A stretch of DNA of 64,000 bases from NCBI RefSeq assembly GCF_000807855.2, contig NZ_JRYR02000001.1:3292054-3356053 (forward strand), given 5' to 3'. A program made the position numbers and the translations under genes. Shown here piece after piece: positions 7,991-16,989 of the stretch (positions are counted from its first letter, which is position 1; the number at the start of each line of letters is the position of its first letter). The stretch is from Flammeovirga pacifica. Its GTDB lineage: Bacteria > Bacteroidota > Bacteroidia > Cytophagales > Flammeovirgaceae. Under the pieces are notes generated by a model. The model was not told the origin of the DNA. It saw only the letters and a program-made list of their open reading frames with translations, and did not search any database.

Positions 7991-10267
7991 TTATCTTCTG
8001 TTATAACCTCCTCGGTCATCTCTTCTACCGCCACGGTCTCCACCACGACGATCATCTCTTCTACCACCACGGTCTCCACCACGGTCAAAACTTCTTCTCT
8101 CACGTGGAGGAGGAGGAGTATAACCTTCTGGCATTGGAATAAGTGCTTTACGAGATAATTTGAATTTACCTGTTTTAGGATCGACCTCTAATAGTTTAAC
8201 ATCAATTGTCTCTCCAACGTTCAAGATACCTTCAACACTATCCGTTCTTTCCCAAGCGATTTCAGAAATATGTAGTAAACCTTCTTTACCTGGCATGAAT
8301 TCGATAAATGCACCGAAAGGTTGTAAAGATTTAACTTTACCACTATAAGTTTCTCCAACTTCAGGTTGTGCTACGATAGCTTTTACTCTACCAATTGCAC
8401 CATCCATTGCTTCTTTATCTACAGCAAAGAAACTTACTTTACCTTGGTTCTCAACTTCTTCGATTACGATAGTTGCACCAGTGTCTTTTTGGATCTCTTG
8501 GATCACTTTACCACCTGGTCCAATTACAGCACCAATTAAGTCTTGAGGGATCATCATTACAGCACTACGAGGAGCATGAGGCTTAAGATCATTTCTTGAT
8601 TCTTTAATTACCTCATCCATGATACCACGAATGTGAGCTCTACCTCTGTTTGCTTGCTCTAATGCTTGTTTTAATACTTCGTAAGGAAGACCGTCAACTT
8701 TAATATCCATTTGACAAGCCGTAATACCTTTTTCAGTACCTGTTACCTTAAAGTCCATATCACCAAGGTGATCTTCGTCTCCTAAGATATCTGATAAGAT
8801 CGCATATTTTAATTCACCTGTTTCAGGATCATTTTCTGAGATCATACCCATTGCAATACCAGATACAGTACCTGTGATATTCACACCTGCATCCATTAAT
8901 GCTAATGAACCTGCACAAACAGTTGCCATTGATGACGAACCGTTTGATTCTAAGATATCAGAAACAATACGAATTGTATATGGATTTTCATCCGCTGGAG
9001 GAAGAACTCTTTCCAAAGCTCTATGTCCAAGGTTACCGTGACCTACTTCTCTACGTCCAGGACCTCTATTTGGTCTTACCTCACCAGTTGAGAAACCAGG
9101 GAAGTTGTAGTGAAGGATAAATTTACTAGTACCTGAAGCCATTGCACTATCCAACATTTGCTCGTCCATTTTAGTACCAAGCGTAACTGTTGTTAATGAT
9201 TGAGTTTCACCACGAGTAAATAAAGCAGAACCGTGAGCTGAAGGTAGAACGTCTACTTCAGGAACAATTGGTCTTACTTCTTCTAAATCACGACCGTCTA
9301 AACGGTTTTTAGTGTTCAATACTAAATCACGAGAAGCTTTTTTCTCACATTTAGCAATGTAACGTTTGATAAGCGGTAGTTTCTCTTCAGTCTCTTCACC
9401 TTCAGGTAAAGCTTCTAAGTAAGCTTTTTTCACTTCTGTGAAAGCTGCTTTACGCTCAGTTTTACCTTTGATACCTTGAGATGCTACTGCATATAATTTA
9501 TCATATAAAGCAGTGAAAACTTCTTCTTTCAATTCTTCGTTTTCTACATCGCCTACGAATTCTCTGAATCCTTCAACGCCTGCAGCTGCTCTTAATTCAA
9601 CTTGAAGTGCACATTGAGTTTTGATAACTTCATGACCAACTTTAATAGCTTCGATCATTTCGTCTTCTCCAACTTCTTGCATTTCACCTTCTACCATTGT
9701 GATGTTTTCTGAAGTTGCACCGATCATTAGATCAAGTGTACAACCTTCCATCTGTGCTGGTGTTGGGTTTACGATGTATTCACCGTTTGCATCTTTAACT
9801 ACTCTTACCTCAGAGATTGGTCCATCAAAAGGAATATCTGTGATTGATAATGCAGCTGAAGCAGCAAATGCTACTAATGCATCTGGTAATGCGTCTTGAT
9901 CTGCTGAGATCATAGAAATCATGATTTGTGTATCATGATAATAGTCTGAAGGGAATAGTGGACGTATTGCACGGTCTACTAAACGAGAAATTAAAATTTC
10001 TCTGTCGCTTAAACGACCTTCACGCTTTAAGAAGCCACCAGGAATTTTACCTGCAGAGGCAAATTTCTCTTGATAATCTACTGAAAGTGGCAGGAAGTCC
10101 GCTCCTTCTCGTTTGTCTGGGTTAGAAACTACAGTTGCCAATAACATTGTGTTTCCCATTCTCAAGACAATAGAACCATCTGCTTGTCTTGCCATTTTGC
10201 CGGTCTCTAAACTAATCTCACGACCGTCAGGAAGGGCAACTGTTTTTTTAATCACGTTTTCAAACAT
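7991..10267 (-). CDS. pnp: Polyribonucleotide nucleotidyltransferase (PNPase)
   Basis: The 758-residue protein catalyses phosphorolytic 3'-to-5' RNA decay. It has two RNase PH domains (N-terminal half; the second starts near VRPIVPEVDVLPSAHGSALF), a KH domain with IGPGGKVIQEIQ, and an S1 domain with GKVKSLQPFGAFIEF. The C-terminal 35 or so residues are an Arg-Gly-Asp-rich tail built from a repeated RGGDRGGRRDD unit, absent from the 711-residue E. coli enzyme and possibly an extra RNA-binding arm. It follows rpsO on the same strand, the order found across many bacteria. A stem-loop at 10307-10338 lies in its leader. Confidence 0.97.
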   Translation of the reverse strand: MFENVIKKTVALPDGREISLETGKMARQADGSIVLRMGNTMLLATVVSNPDKREGADFLPLSVDYQEKFASAGKIPGGFLKREGRLSDREILISRLVDRAIRPLFPSDYYHDTQIMISMISADQDALPDALVAFAASAALSITDIPFDGPISEVRVVKDANGEYIVNPTPAQMEGCTLDLMIGATSENITMVEGEMQEVGEDEMIEAIKVGHEVIKTQCALQVELRAAAGVEGFREFVGDVENEELKEEVFTALYDKLYAVASQGIKGKTERKAAFTEVKKAYLEALPEGEETEEKLPLIKRYIAKCEKKASRDLVLNTKNRLDGRDLEEVRPIVPEVDVLPSAHGSALFTRGETQSLTTVTLGTKMDEQMLDSAMASGTSKFILHYNFPGFSTGEVRPNRGPGRREVGHGNLGHRALERVLPPADENPYTIRIVSDILESNGSSSMATVCAGSLALMDAGVNITGTVSGIAMGMISENDPETGELKYAILSDILGDEDHLGDMDFKVTGTEKGITACQMDIKVDGLPYEVLKQALEQANRGRAHIRGIMDEVIKESRNDLKPHAPRSAVMMIPQDLIGAVIGPGGKVIQEIQKDTGATIVIEEVENQGKVSFFAVDKEAMDGAIGRVKAIVAQPEVGETYSGKVKSLQPFGAFIEFMPGKEGLLHISEIAWERTDSVEGILNVGETIDVKLLEVDPKTGKFKLSRKALIPMPEGYTPPPPRERRSFDRGGDRGGRRDDRRGGDRGGRRDDRGGYNRR
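8016..8083 (-). repeat. 36-bp tandem repeat coding for the PNPase RGG tail
   Basis: Two 32-base segments (8016-8047 and 8052-8083) differ at one base and lie 36 bp apart, in frame. Each encodes an Arg/Gly/Asp-rich 12-residue unit of the PNPase tail. Confidence 0.85.
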
Positions 10268-10306
10268 CGTAATTGTGTTGTGTTTTTTTTTCTTTCTACA
10301 TCTTAT

Positions 10307-10338
10307 AGCAGGTATTCAAGGATCAGGTCCTACCTGCT
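10307..10338 (-). promoter_or_regulatory. Stem-loop in the pnp leader
   Basis: AGCAGGTA at 10307-10314 pairs perfectly with TACCTGCT at 10331-10338, 40 nt upstream of the pnp start. The 16-nt loop could form a second small helix (GGA with TCC). In E. coli a leader stem-loop is cut by RNase III and then used by PNPase for autoregulation. The same role here is an inference. Confidence 0.45.
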
Positions 10339-10467
10339 GTCAAAATTCGGCTAGTAAAAGCTTTCTTTTTCCAACCCAAAAATTTAGTCATTTTTTCTAC
10401 GGATTACACACCTTTTTGAATATATTTTTGAAAAAAATTAAACAAAAATGATGTAGTATCATATACG

Positions 10468-10500
10468 CAAAAAGGGAATTCCAAAAAATGGAATCCCCTG
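10468..10500 (-). terminator. Terminator between rpsO and pnp
   Basis: An 11-bp stem (10473-10483 with 10489-10499) has its single plus-strand mismatch as a G-U pair in the minus-strand RNA, followed by U5. It lies 23 nt after the rpsO stop, as expected for partial termination in an rpsO-pnp unit. Confidence 0.8.
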
Positions 10501-10522
10501 AGTGATACTTTTGTACCAAAAA

Positions 10523-10798
10523 TTACTTTCTGATACCAAGCTCTTTGATGATCGCTCTGTAACGGTTGATATCTTTTTTAGCAACATAGTCCAACATAGA
10601 ACGACGCTTACCAACAAGTTTCATCAAACCACGACGAGTTGAGTGATCTTTTTTGTTTTCTTTTAAATGCTCAGTTAAGTGTGAGATACGCTTAGTGAAC
10701 AATGCAATTTGAGCTTCAGGTGATCCAGTGTCTTTCTCACCATCTTTGCTGTGTGCAGCAAAAATCTCTTTCTTATACTCAGGGCTTAAGTAATCCAT
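10523..10798 (-). CDS. rpsO: 30S ribosomal protein S15
   Basis: S15 binds 16S rRNA early in small-subunit assembly. The protein contains the family core: [21 protein letters not shown], then [17 protein letters not shown] and [14 protein letters not shown] start it at the ATG at 10798 ([13 protein letters not shown], 91 residues). The longer frame would need a GTG at 10804 that adds only two residues. It heads the rpsO-pnp pair and has a leader of about 125 nt after its putative promoter, long enough for the autoregulatory folding known for S15. Confidence 0.97.
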   Translation of the reverse strand: MDYLSPEYKKEIFAAHSKDGEKDTGSPEAQIALFTKRISHLTEHLKENKKDHSTRRGLMKLVGKRRSMLDYVAKKDINRYRAIIKELGIRK

Positions 10799-10928
10799 AA
10801 CCACAAATTAGTTTTGCGAAAAAACTTGAACTTCACGATAATAATCTCTTTTGACAGCGATACCGCGTGCCGAAATTATTTACACTCAATTCGTAGTATT
10901 TCGAATGTTAAACAAAATTTTCAGGGTG

Positions 10929-10936
10929 CAAAACTA
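10929..10936 (-). promoter_or_regulatory. -7 box for rpsO
   Basis: CAAAACTA on the plus strand reads TAGTTTTG on the minus strand, a match to the Bacteroidota -7 consensus TAnnTTTG. No TTG occurs at the usual 17-23 nt upstream, so only half of the promoter is supported. Confidence 0.45.
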
Positions 10937-11125
10937 GAGAACTTTTTAATAAAAAGCGAATAATCTTCAACATATCTGTATTCATTAACGAAAAAACACA
11001 ATATTCGTATTCTGAATTGGTTAGAACTTAAGTTCAACAATAAAATTGTAAATCATTTGATCAAAATAAGAATAAAATAATCGCTAACTGATGTTACTAT
11101 AATCAATGTTATGCTCCTTTATTTT

Positions 11126-11133
11126 TACCTTTG
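11126..11133 (+). promoter_or_regulatory. -7 box for the rRNA methyltransferase gene
   Basis: TACCTTTG matches TAnnTTTG exactly and lies 24 nt before the ATG at 11158. No clear -33 TTG is present. Confidence 0.5.
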
Positions 11134-11157
11134 TAGATCAATTAAAAAATATAAAGA

Positions 11158-12570
11158 ATGGCAAATAGATCTGAAAACCTTCCTAAAAAATTTACAGATA
11201 GGCTAAGTGGTCAACTTTCTGCTGAAGATTTCGAATCTTTTAAAGCAGCAATTGATGGTGATGTACCGGTATCTTACAGAACCAATCCATTTAAACCTGC
11301 AGATATTGAGTTTTCAGATACTACACCTGTTCCATGGTGCGACGAGGCTAAATATATAGCAAAACGTCCTTCGTTTGCTGAAGATCCACTTATTTTTGCT
11401 GGTGCTTATTATGTACAAGAGGCTTCGTCTATGTTTTTATGGCAAGCTCTAAAGCAACACGCTCCACTTGATAAAGACATTAAAGTATTAGACTTATGTG
11501 CTGCTCCTGGAGGAAAAAGTACTTTGATCAATTCTTTATTAACTGAAAAAAGTGTTTTAGTATCCAATGAGATTGTTGGTAAACGATCTCTTCCTTTAAT
11601 AGACAACTTAGTTCGTTGGGGCAACCCTAACACGATCGTAACCGGAAGTTATGCCGAAAGCTTCTCTCAACTAAGAGAATATTTTGATGTAATTGTAACC
11701 GATGCACCTTGTTCTGGTGAAGGTATGTTTAGAAAAGATCCTAAAGCAGCTGGTCTTTGGTCACCTTCTTTAGTAAATTCTTGTGCGGATGTTCAAACGG
11801 ATATTGTTAATCATATTCCAAGAGCATTAAAAATGGGTGGTTTATACATCTATAGTACTTGTACTTTTGCTCCAGAAGAAAATGAAAGACGTGTAGAACA
11901 AATTCTTGAAACAGGAGAGTTTGAACCTCTTGATATTGATCTTAAAGAAGAATGGGGAATTACCAAAATAGAAGTTGAGAAAGAAGGCGTTACAGCTACT
12001 GGCTATCGTTTCATCTTCCATAAAACAAAAGGTGAAGGACTTTTCCTTGCTGCCTTCAGAAAGAAAGGTGAAGAAGCAAGGACTCAAAAATTCAGCATTT
12101 CACCTAAAAAGATCAAATCTATCTTTATGGTAAGAAAAAGGGAATCTGAAGATCTAAGAAAGTGGATAAAAAATGGGAAAGATTTCGAATTTTATCAAGA
12201 TGATAGAGAAGATGTGTTTGCTATTCCTTCACATATGGTCCAAGATTTCAAAATCTTATCCGTGAGTCAGAAAGTGAGACATCAAGGAATTAAAATTGGA
12301 CGTTTTAATAAGAAAAATAATCAATTGATTCCTGATCATGAATTGGCGGTTTCCAATATTGCTGCGGAAGATATCCCTAGACATGATGTTGAATATCGAG
12401 ATGCTATCAACTTCTTAAAGAAACAAGAAATGTCTATGCGTTCAATTCAAGGGGTAAAAGGTTGGGCAATCATCACTTATAAAGGATTAGCTTTAGGTTG
12501 GGTGAAAGCGTTACCGAATAGATTGAATAACTATTATCCTTCTGAATTGAGATTGAGAAAAGATGTTTAA
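11158..12570 (+). CDS. RsmF-like rRNA m5C methyltransferase (NOL1/NOP2/Sun family)
   Basis: The 470-residue SAM-dependent enzyme shows the family motifs in order: SAM site LDLCAAPGGKS near residue 111, TDAPCSGEGMF near 181 and STCTF near 232. The Cys of the STCTF motif is the expected nucleophile on cytosine C6 and the Cys of APCSG resolves the adduct. The C-terminal third ends in a PUA-like segment (GWAIITYKGLALGWVKAL), as in RsmF/YebU, which methylates C1407 of 16S rRNA. The family is certain; the exact target base is inferred from the domain layout. It is transcribed alone and is followed by a heptamer array and a shared terminator. Confidence 0.88.
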   Translation: MANRSENLPKKFTDRLSGQLSAEDFESFKAAIDGDVPVSYRTNPFKPADIEFSDTTPVPWCDEAKYIAKRPSFAEDPLIFAGAYYVQEASSMFLWQALKQHAPLDKDIKVLDLCAAPGGKSTLINSLLTEKSVLVSNEIVGKRSLPLIDNLVRWGNPNTIVTGSYAESFSQLREYFDVIVTDAPCSGEGMFRKDPKAAGLWSPSLVNSCADVQTDIVNHIPRALKMGGLYIYSTCTFAPEENERRVEQILETGEFEPLDIDLKEEWGITKIEVEKEGVTATGYRFIFHKTKGEGLFLAAFRKKGEEARTQKFSISPKKIKSIFMVRKRESEDLRKWIKNGKDFEFYQDDREDVFAIPSHMVQDFKILSVSQKVRHQGIKIGRFNKKNNQLIPDHELAVSNIAAEDIPRHDVEYRDAINFLKKQEMSMRSIQGVKGWAIITYKGLALGWVKALPNRLNNYYPSELRLRKDV

Positions 12571-12580
12571 GGAGATAATA

Positions 12581-12608
12581 ACTAATAACTAATAACTAAT
12601 AACTAATA
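12581..12608. repeat. Heptamer tandem repeat ACTAATA, four copies
   Basis: Four perfect head-to-tail copies of ACTAATA start 10 nt after the methyltransferase stop codon. It could be a slippage tract with no function. Confidence 0.9.
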
Positions 12609-12649
12609 AAGATAAAACTGTATCTAGTTAATTATGTTATCGTTATAAA

Positions 12650-12690
12650 AGAAAAAACACAAGTATTTTAATTGATACTTGTGTTTTTTT
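12650..12690. terminator. Bidirectional terminator
   Basis: A stem of about 15 bp (12652-12666 with 12675-12689, core CACAAGTAT) has A6 on the left and T7 on the right. It serves the methyltransferase and the convergent ExbB-like gene. Confidence 0.88.
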
Positions 12691-12709
12691 ATTTACTAGA
12701 AATTGAGTG

Positions 12710-13078
12710 TTATTTAGATTTTTCTGTGGCTTGAATAATAATAGCTGCTATTCTAGATATTAAGAAAATGATAAAACCATAAAGTGTTGTAATCATTGAT
12801 ACTTTAATTCCTCCTGCCAATAAAGCCATGGGAACATCTCCAGCAGCTTCAATAGCTACTAATGCTCCAAAAATACCTACTAACTGCCCTAAAATGCCGG
12901 TTACAAGGGCTAATGTCCCTAATTCTTTCATTAATGAAAATGACTTTTCAGGTTTAAAAACATTATTTCTCACCTTTAGTATTCTCATTACCATAAATAC
13001 AATCATTAGAATACCTATGATAGATAGCGTATTCATAAATTCTAAACCACCCCAATAATAAAGTTCTCCGATGTTCAT
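12710..13078 (-). CDS. Half-size MotA/TolQ/ExbB-like membrane protein
   Basis: The 122-residue protein has three hydrophobic segments (about 15-32, 52-76, 88-112). The last two and the linker resemble the pore part of the MotA/TolQ/ExbB proton channel family: GILGQLVGIFGALVAIE, then GGIKVSMITTLYGFIIFLIS, where the family has a conserved Gly-rich helix and a Thr-Leu-Tyr-Gly turn. Typical ExbB or TolQ proteins are about 230 residues, so the large cytoplasmic loop is missing. No ExbD/TolR or TonB partner is adjacent. It could be a minimal channel subunit or a stator relic; the function is unknown. Confidence 0.6.
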   Translation of the reverse strand: MNIGELYYWGGLEFMNTLSIIGILMIVFMVMRILKVRNNVFKPEKSFSLMKELGTLALVTGILGQLVGIFGALVAIEAAGDVPMALLAGGIKVSMITTLYGFIIFLISRIAAIIIQATEKSK

Positions 13079-13114
13079 ACTTAACGTTGTTTGATGAATG
13101 ATAAATTAATGATT

Positions 13115-13122
13115 CAAACTTA
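13115..13122 (-). promoter_or_regulatory. -7 box for the ExbB-like gene
   Basis: The plus-strand CAAACTTA reads TAAGTTTG on the minus strand (TAnnTTTG), 36 nt before the start codon. A TTG-equivalent lies 14 nt upstream, closer than the usual 17-23. Confidence 0.45.
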
Positions 13123-13317
13123 CCGTATCGAATTAGCAATAAATTAAATCATCGGTGTAAAGTCCTTTTTTATCTTTATTCTACTGATTTTTATAGACTA
13201 ATGATGATTGATCAAAGTATTCTATAATTTACAGACTAATTTGATAAGACCATCTACAAAAAATGTAGATTCACCGACAAAATACACTTCTCATAGTATA
13301 TATTTTGATATTTGTAT

Positions 13318-14388
13318 ATGATCAAAGAAAAGATAAAATCAAACTCACTATTACAGAAAGTAATTTTTGAAACCACTTACTGGGGAGTGATGTTTATGAT
13401 ATCATGTCTATTTTTAGGACATTTCCATCAAGACTACTTCAATACATTTCTGTTTTGTGCATTTTGGTTCCCTTTCACTATTGGATTTACATTTTACGTT
13501 AATAAGGTATTGATCGAAAAATATCTTTATGCAAAAAGGTACGGTAAATTTATTCTCTACCTTCTCTACTCTATAATAATTAGCACCTACATCCAAATAC
13601 TTCTCATCTTAGGTTTTCTCGTTATTCTTGCTGATCTAAACTACGATAATATGAACCCTATAATTGATGATTTTTCTGTATTATGGTTCGTACAACTATT
13701 TACAACAGCCATGTATTCTTTCTTTTATCAGGTGAAAGAAGATCAAAAAAAGAAAAAAACTATTTATCAATTAGAAAAAGAAAAACTTGAAATTGGTTTT
13801 CAGTTAAAGGAATTAGAACTCAACACTTTAAAAGATCAAATTCATCCTCATTTTTTATTTAATACATTAAATAACATCTATGGTTTAGCTATTGAAAAAT
13901 CAGATGATTTACCTCAAGTACTTCTTCAATTAAGTAGCTTGTTAGACTATTTAGTGTATCAATCCAAAGAAGAAAAAGTGACTTTAAATAAAGAAATAAA
14001 AGTTTTAAAAGAATACATTGCTTTAGAACAACTTCGATTAGACAATAGATTGTCTTTTCAATTTAAACAACAAGACTTTGATGAAAGTATAAACATCATC
14101 CCTTTTCTTTTATTTCCAATGATAGAGAATGCTTTTAAACATGGTATTAAGTCCAATACAGAAAATGCCTTTTTACACATTCAGACAGAAATTATAGAGG
14201 ATATTTTTGTGTTTAAAGTTAGTAATAGTAAGCCGTCTAATGTATCAAACACTTCAAAACGTGGTACAGGGCTTGAAAATTTACGAAAACGACTATCCCT
14301 ATGTTATCCAAATCAACATCAGTTAGAAATAACAGAAGATAAACAACAATATACAATTCAACTAAGCCTTCATTTAACACATGAGTAA
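13318..14388 (+). CDS. LytS/YpdA-type sensor histidine kinase
   Basis: The 356-residue protein has four predicted membrane helices (about 20-37, 42-64, 77-106, 118-138), a short coiled coil and a His_kinase/HATPase module. The H box is QIHPHFLFNTLNNI, with His178 the expected phosphate acceptor. The N box is LLFPMIENAFKHGI and the G box is GTGLENLRKRL. No extracellular sensor domain is visible, so the signal may be read within the membrane. The ATG at 13318 is preferred to a TTG six nt upstream. Its end overlaps the next gene by 8 nt, which suggests translational coupling with its response regulator. Confidence 0.92.
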   Translation: MIKEKIKSNSLLQKVIFETTYWGVMFMISCLFLGHFHQDYFNTFLFCAFWFPFTIGFTFYVNKVLIEKYLYAKRYGKFILYLLYSIIISTYIQILLILGFLVILADLNYDNMNPIIDDFSVLWFVQLFTTAMYSFFYQVKEDQKKKKTIYQLEKEKLEIGFQLKELELNTLKDQIHPHFLFNTLNNIYGLAIEKSDDLPQVLLQLSSLLDYLVYQSKEEKVTLNKEIKVLKEYIALEQLRLDNRLSFQFKQQDFDESINIIPFLLFPMIENAFKHGIKSNTENAFLHIQTEIIEDIFVFKVSNSKPSNVSNTSKRGTGLENLRKRLSLCYPNQHQLEITEDKQQYTIQLSLHLTHE

Positions 14389-15085
14389 TTATAAAGTATT
14401 GATTATAGATGATGAACCTATTGCTAGACGTATCATCAAAAACTTTTTATCACAAGTAGAAGGTTACGAAGTGTTAGCAGAAGCTGCTGATGCTAAAGCC
14501 GGTTTTACTGAAGTAATGAAGAATGATATCGATCTCTTGTTCTTAGATATAGAAATGCCTGAAATATCTGGATTAAATTTCTTGAGATCATTGGCTCACC
14601 CTCCTAAAGTGATTATCATTTCTGCTTATAGAGAATACGCTGTAGAAGGGTTTGAATTAAATGTGATTGACTACTTATTAAAACCCGTGGCTATAGATCG
14701 TTTTAAATTAGCTCTCGAAAAATTTGAATCTTCTTTAGAGACTTCATCAAAAGGCATTGAACAATTAAAGAACGATTACTTATTTATCCGTTCAGACAGA
14801 AAGCATTATAAAATCAACTATAATCAAGTTACATATATTGAGAGTCAATCTGACTACTTAATTATACATGGAGAAAAAGAGGAAACCTGGAAAACAAAAG
14901 ACACTATAAAGCATATTGAAGAGAAACTTCCTCCCCAGTTTTTAAGAATACATCGTTCTTATATTGTCAACATGGATCATGTTACTGCACTTAATAGAGA
15001 ATTGGTCGAAATAAAAAAAGAGATGCTCCCTGTAAGTAAAAGCTTCCGAGAGGAAGTCATTAAAATTTTTGAAAAGGGAAGTTGA
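14381..15085 (+). CDS. LytTR-family response regulator
   Basis: The 234-residue partner of the preceding kinase has a receiver domain (1-120) with the acidic pair Asp10/Asp11, phospho-acceptor Asp56 in FLDIEMP and Lys101 in LLKPVA. A LytTR DNA-binding domain follows (about 128-232, with YIESQSDYLIIH and FLRIHRSYIVNMDHV). LytTR regulators bind pairs of direct repeats. I found none in the 230 nt upstream of the operon, so the targets are probably elsewhere. Such pairs in Bacteroidota control varied envelope functions, and this one's role is not apparent. Confidence 0.93.
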   Translation: MSNYKVLIIDDEPIARRIIKNFLSQVEGYEVLAEAADAKAGFTEVMKNDIDLLFLDIEMPEISGLNFLRSLAHPPKVIIISAYREYAVEGFELNVIDYLLKPVAIDRFKLALEKFESSLETSSKGIEQLKNDYLFIRSDRKHYKINYNQVTYIESQSDYLIIHGEKEETWKTKDTIKHIEEKLPPQFLRIHRSYIVNMDHVTALNRELVEIKKEMLPVSKSFREEVIKIFEKGS

Positions 15086-15381
15086 TCATTTAAGAGGTGA
15101 ATAAAATAAAAAAGGTCTAAAAACAAAAAAAGCTAGCTGAAGCAGCGAGCTCTTTCCTGTTAAACCTAATTTTATTAACCCATTATCAATCAAAAACGTT
15201 TAATGTTTTTTAATCTTTAATGTCTTATCTGATGTAAATGTAATAAAAAGTTTATTAATACAAACACTTTACAGGTGATTTTATTTACAATTATTTAAAA
15301 TATATGACTTTTTGATACAAAAAAGCGTTAAAATCCTATTCCTGTGATGTATACTTTTGACCTAAAACTCAAAATAAATCA
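15086..15381. other. Intergenic region between lytTR regulator and nhaC
   Basis: A weak hairpin (15131-15139 with 15143-15151, one mismatch, poor T-run) may end the regulator transcript. The rest is AT-rich without a convincing ORF. The short frame at 15344-15559 overlaps the nhaC terminator and is not believed. Confidence 0.35.
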
Positions 15382-15415
15382 TAAAAAAAGAGTACTATCA
15401 TCTATTGATAGTACT
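15382..15415 (-). terminator. Terminator of nhaC
   Basis: A perfect 10-bp stem AGTACTATCA/TGATAGTACT (15391-15400 with 15406-15415) follows the nhaC stop by 35 nt. Seven A on the plus strand give the U-run for the minus-strand transcript. Confidence 0.88.
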
Positions 15416-15450
15416 CCTGTTTTAGCCCTAAAACTTGATATAAGTTTTAT

Positions 15451-16917
15451 TTATTTGACTTCCTTTTTATCTCCAATCCTACTAATTCTAATTTTAAAAG
15501 CAGCGAAGAGTAAAGTCATTATCGGACTCAATATATTAAAGAAACAGAAAGGTAAATAAGCAACCGTTGCTACTCCCAACACCGAAGATTGTGCCACTCC
15601 ACAAGTATTCCAAGGTACAAGTACAGAAGTTACAGTTGCAGTATCCTCTAAGGTTCTACTTAAGTTTTCTGGAGCAAGACCTTTTTCTTTAAATGCCTTA
15701 GCATACATTTTGCCTGGTACAACTATAGATAAATATTGGTCTGATGCTGTAAAGTTAAAAAAGACACATGTTCCTGCTACCGAAGCAAACAAACCAGTTT
15801 CAGAAGTCACTTTACTAATTATTGTTGAAGTAATTTTCTCTAACATTCCTGATACCTCCATCGCTCCACCAAAAGCCATTGCAACAACAATCAACCATAT
15901 AGTATTTAACATCCCTGCCATACCACTAGATCCTAATAATTCAGAGACAATATGGTTATCAGATTCTATAGAAAATCCTTCATACATAGATTTCATTCCT
16001 ACATAATAGAACGACTTCCATCCTTCTTCTAAACCTTCAACACCTTGTGAAATAACAGCTACTGCTTTAGGTTGAAATAAAATACCAATAACTGCTCCTG
16101 CTAATGCACCGATAAATAATGCAGGCAATGCGGGTACTTTCTTTACAATCATCAAAACAACTACTGCAGGAACTACAAATAAAACTGGAGAAATATAAAA
16201 CGATTCGTTCAATGCTGTTAATACTGATTGTACATCATCTTGTGATATCTCAGCACTATATTTAAATCCAATAATTAAGAATAATATAGAAGCAATAGTA
16301 AATGAAGGTACAGTAGTAAAAACCATATAGCGAATGTGTGTAAACAAATCGGTTCCGGCTACTGCTGGTGCTAAATTCGTTGTATCTGATAATGGAGACA
16401 TTTTATCTCCAAAATATGCTCCACTAATAATTGCACCTGCAACTAAACCTTCTGGCATATTTAACGCTTTACCAATACCAAGTAGTGCAATACCTACGGT
16501 AGCAATTGTAGACCATGAAGAACCCGTGGCTACAGATACAATTGCACAAATAATAATGGTTGCAAATAAGAATATAGAAGGGTTTAGTATTTGTAAACCA
16601 TAATATACCATCGCTGGTACAATACCACTTAATAACCATGCTCCTGATAAAGCTCCAATCATTAATAGTATAAGAATAGATGACATTGCTGCAGATATAC
16701 TGTTGACAACTCCATCTAATAATGTTTCAAAAGATATTTTTAATCTGAAGAAAGCGATTAGTCCCACTACTGCTGTGGATAGTAAAAGAGCAATTTGATT
16801 AGAACCATCTAATCCAGCATCTCTAAAAACTACTACATTAAGTCCAAGTAAAAAGACTAAGAAAATAATGGGTATGATGGAGTCTAAAAATGATGGTTTT
16901 CTGTGTGTTATATTCAT
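15451..16917 (-). CDS. nhaC: NhaC-family Na+/H+ antiporter
   Basis: The 488-residue inner-membrane protein has about 11-12 hydrophobic segments. The family signature GAYFGDKMSPLSDTTNLA lies near residue 185. Related conserved tracts are ATGSSWSTIATVGIALLGIG and, near the C-terminus, NTCGVAQSSVLGVATVAY. It exchanges Na+ or Li+ for protons, fitting a marine habitat; related proteins exchange malate and lactate, so the substrate is not certain. I use the ATG at 16917 (MNITHRKPSF). The longer frame begins with a TTG eight codons upstream. It has its own terminator and no visible partner gene. Confidence 0.88.
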   Translation of the reverse strand: MNITHRKPSFLDSIIPIIFLVFLLGLNVVVFRDAGLDGSNQIALLLSTAVVGLIAFFRLKISFETLLDGVVNSISAAMSSILILLMIGALSGAWLLSGIVPAMVYYGLQILNPSIFLFATIIICAIVSVATGSSWSTIATVGIALLGIGKALNMPEGLVAGAIISGAYFGDKMSPLSDTTNLAPAVAGTDLFTHIRYMVFTTVPSFTIASILFLIIGFKYSAEISQDDVQSVLTALNESFYISPVLFVVPAVVVLMIVKKVPALPALFIGALAGAVIGILFQPKAVAVISQGVEGLEEGWKSFYYVGMKSMYEGFSIESDNHIVSELLGSSGMAGMLNTIWLIVVAMAFGGAMEVSGMLEKITSTIISKVTSETGLFASVAGTCVFFNFTASDQYLSIVVPGKMYAKAFKEKGLAPENLSRTLEDTATVTSVLVPWNTCGVAQSSVLGVATVAYLPFCFFNILSPIMTLLFAAFKIRISRIGDKKEVK

Positions 16918-16989
16918 AGTTGTTTGTTTAAATAGTTGCAATGCTACTATTTATATCCTCGTAATTTGATTTGTCGATTGTAAAACTAA

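Larger units (their letters stand above)
10799..11157. other. Divergent promoter region between rpsO and the methyltransferase
   Basis: There is no ORF here. It holds one TAnnTTTG box for each direction (10929-10936 minus, 11126-11133 plus), listed separately, and otherwise AT-rich sequence. Confidence 0.6.

Noticed and set aside
10113-10451. 112-codon plus-strand frame over the pnp start and leader
   Set aside because: Mostly antisense to a certain pnp coding region and across its leader hairpin; no family resemblance.
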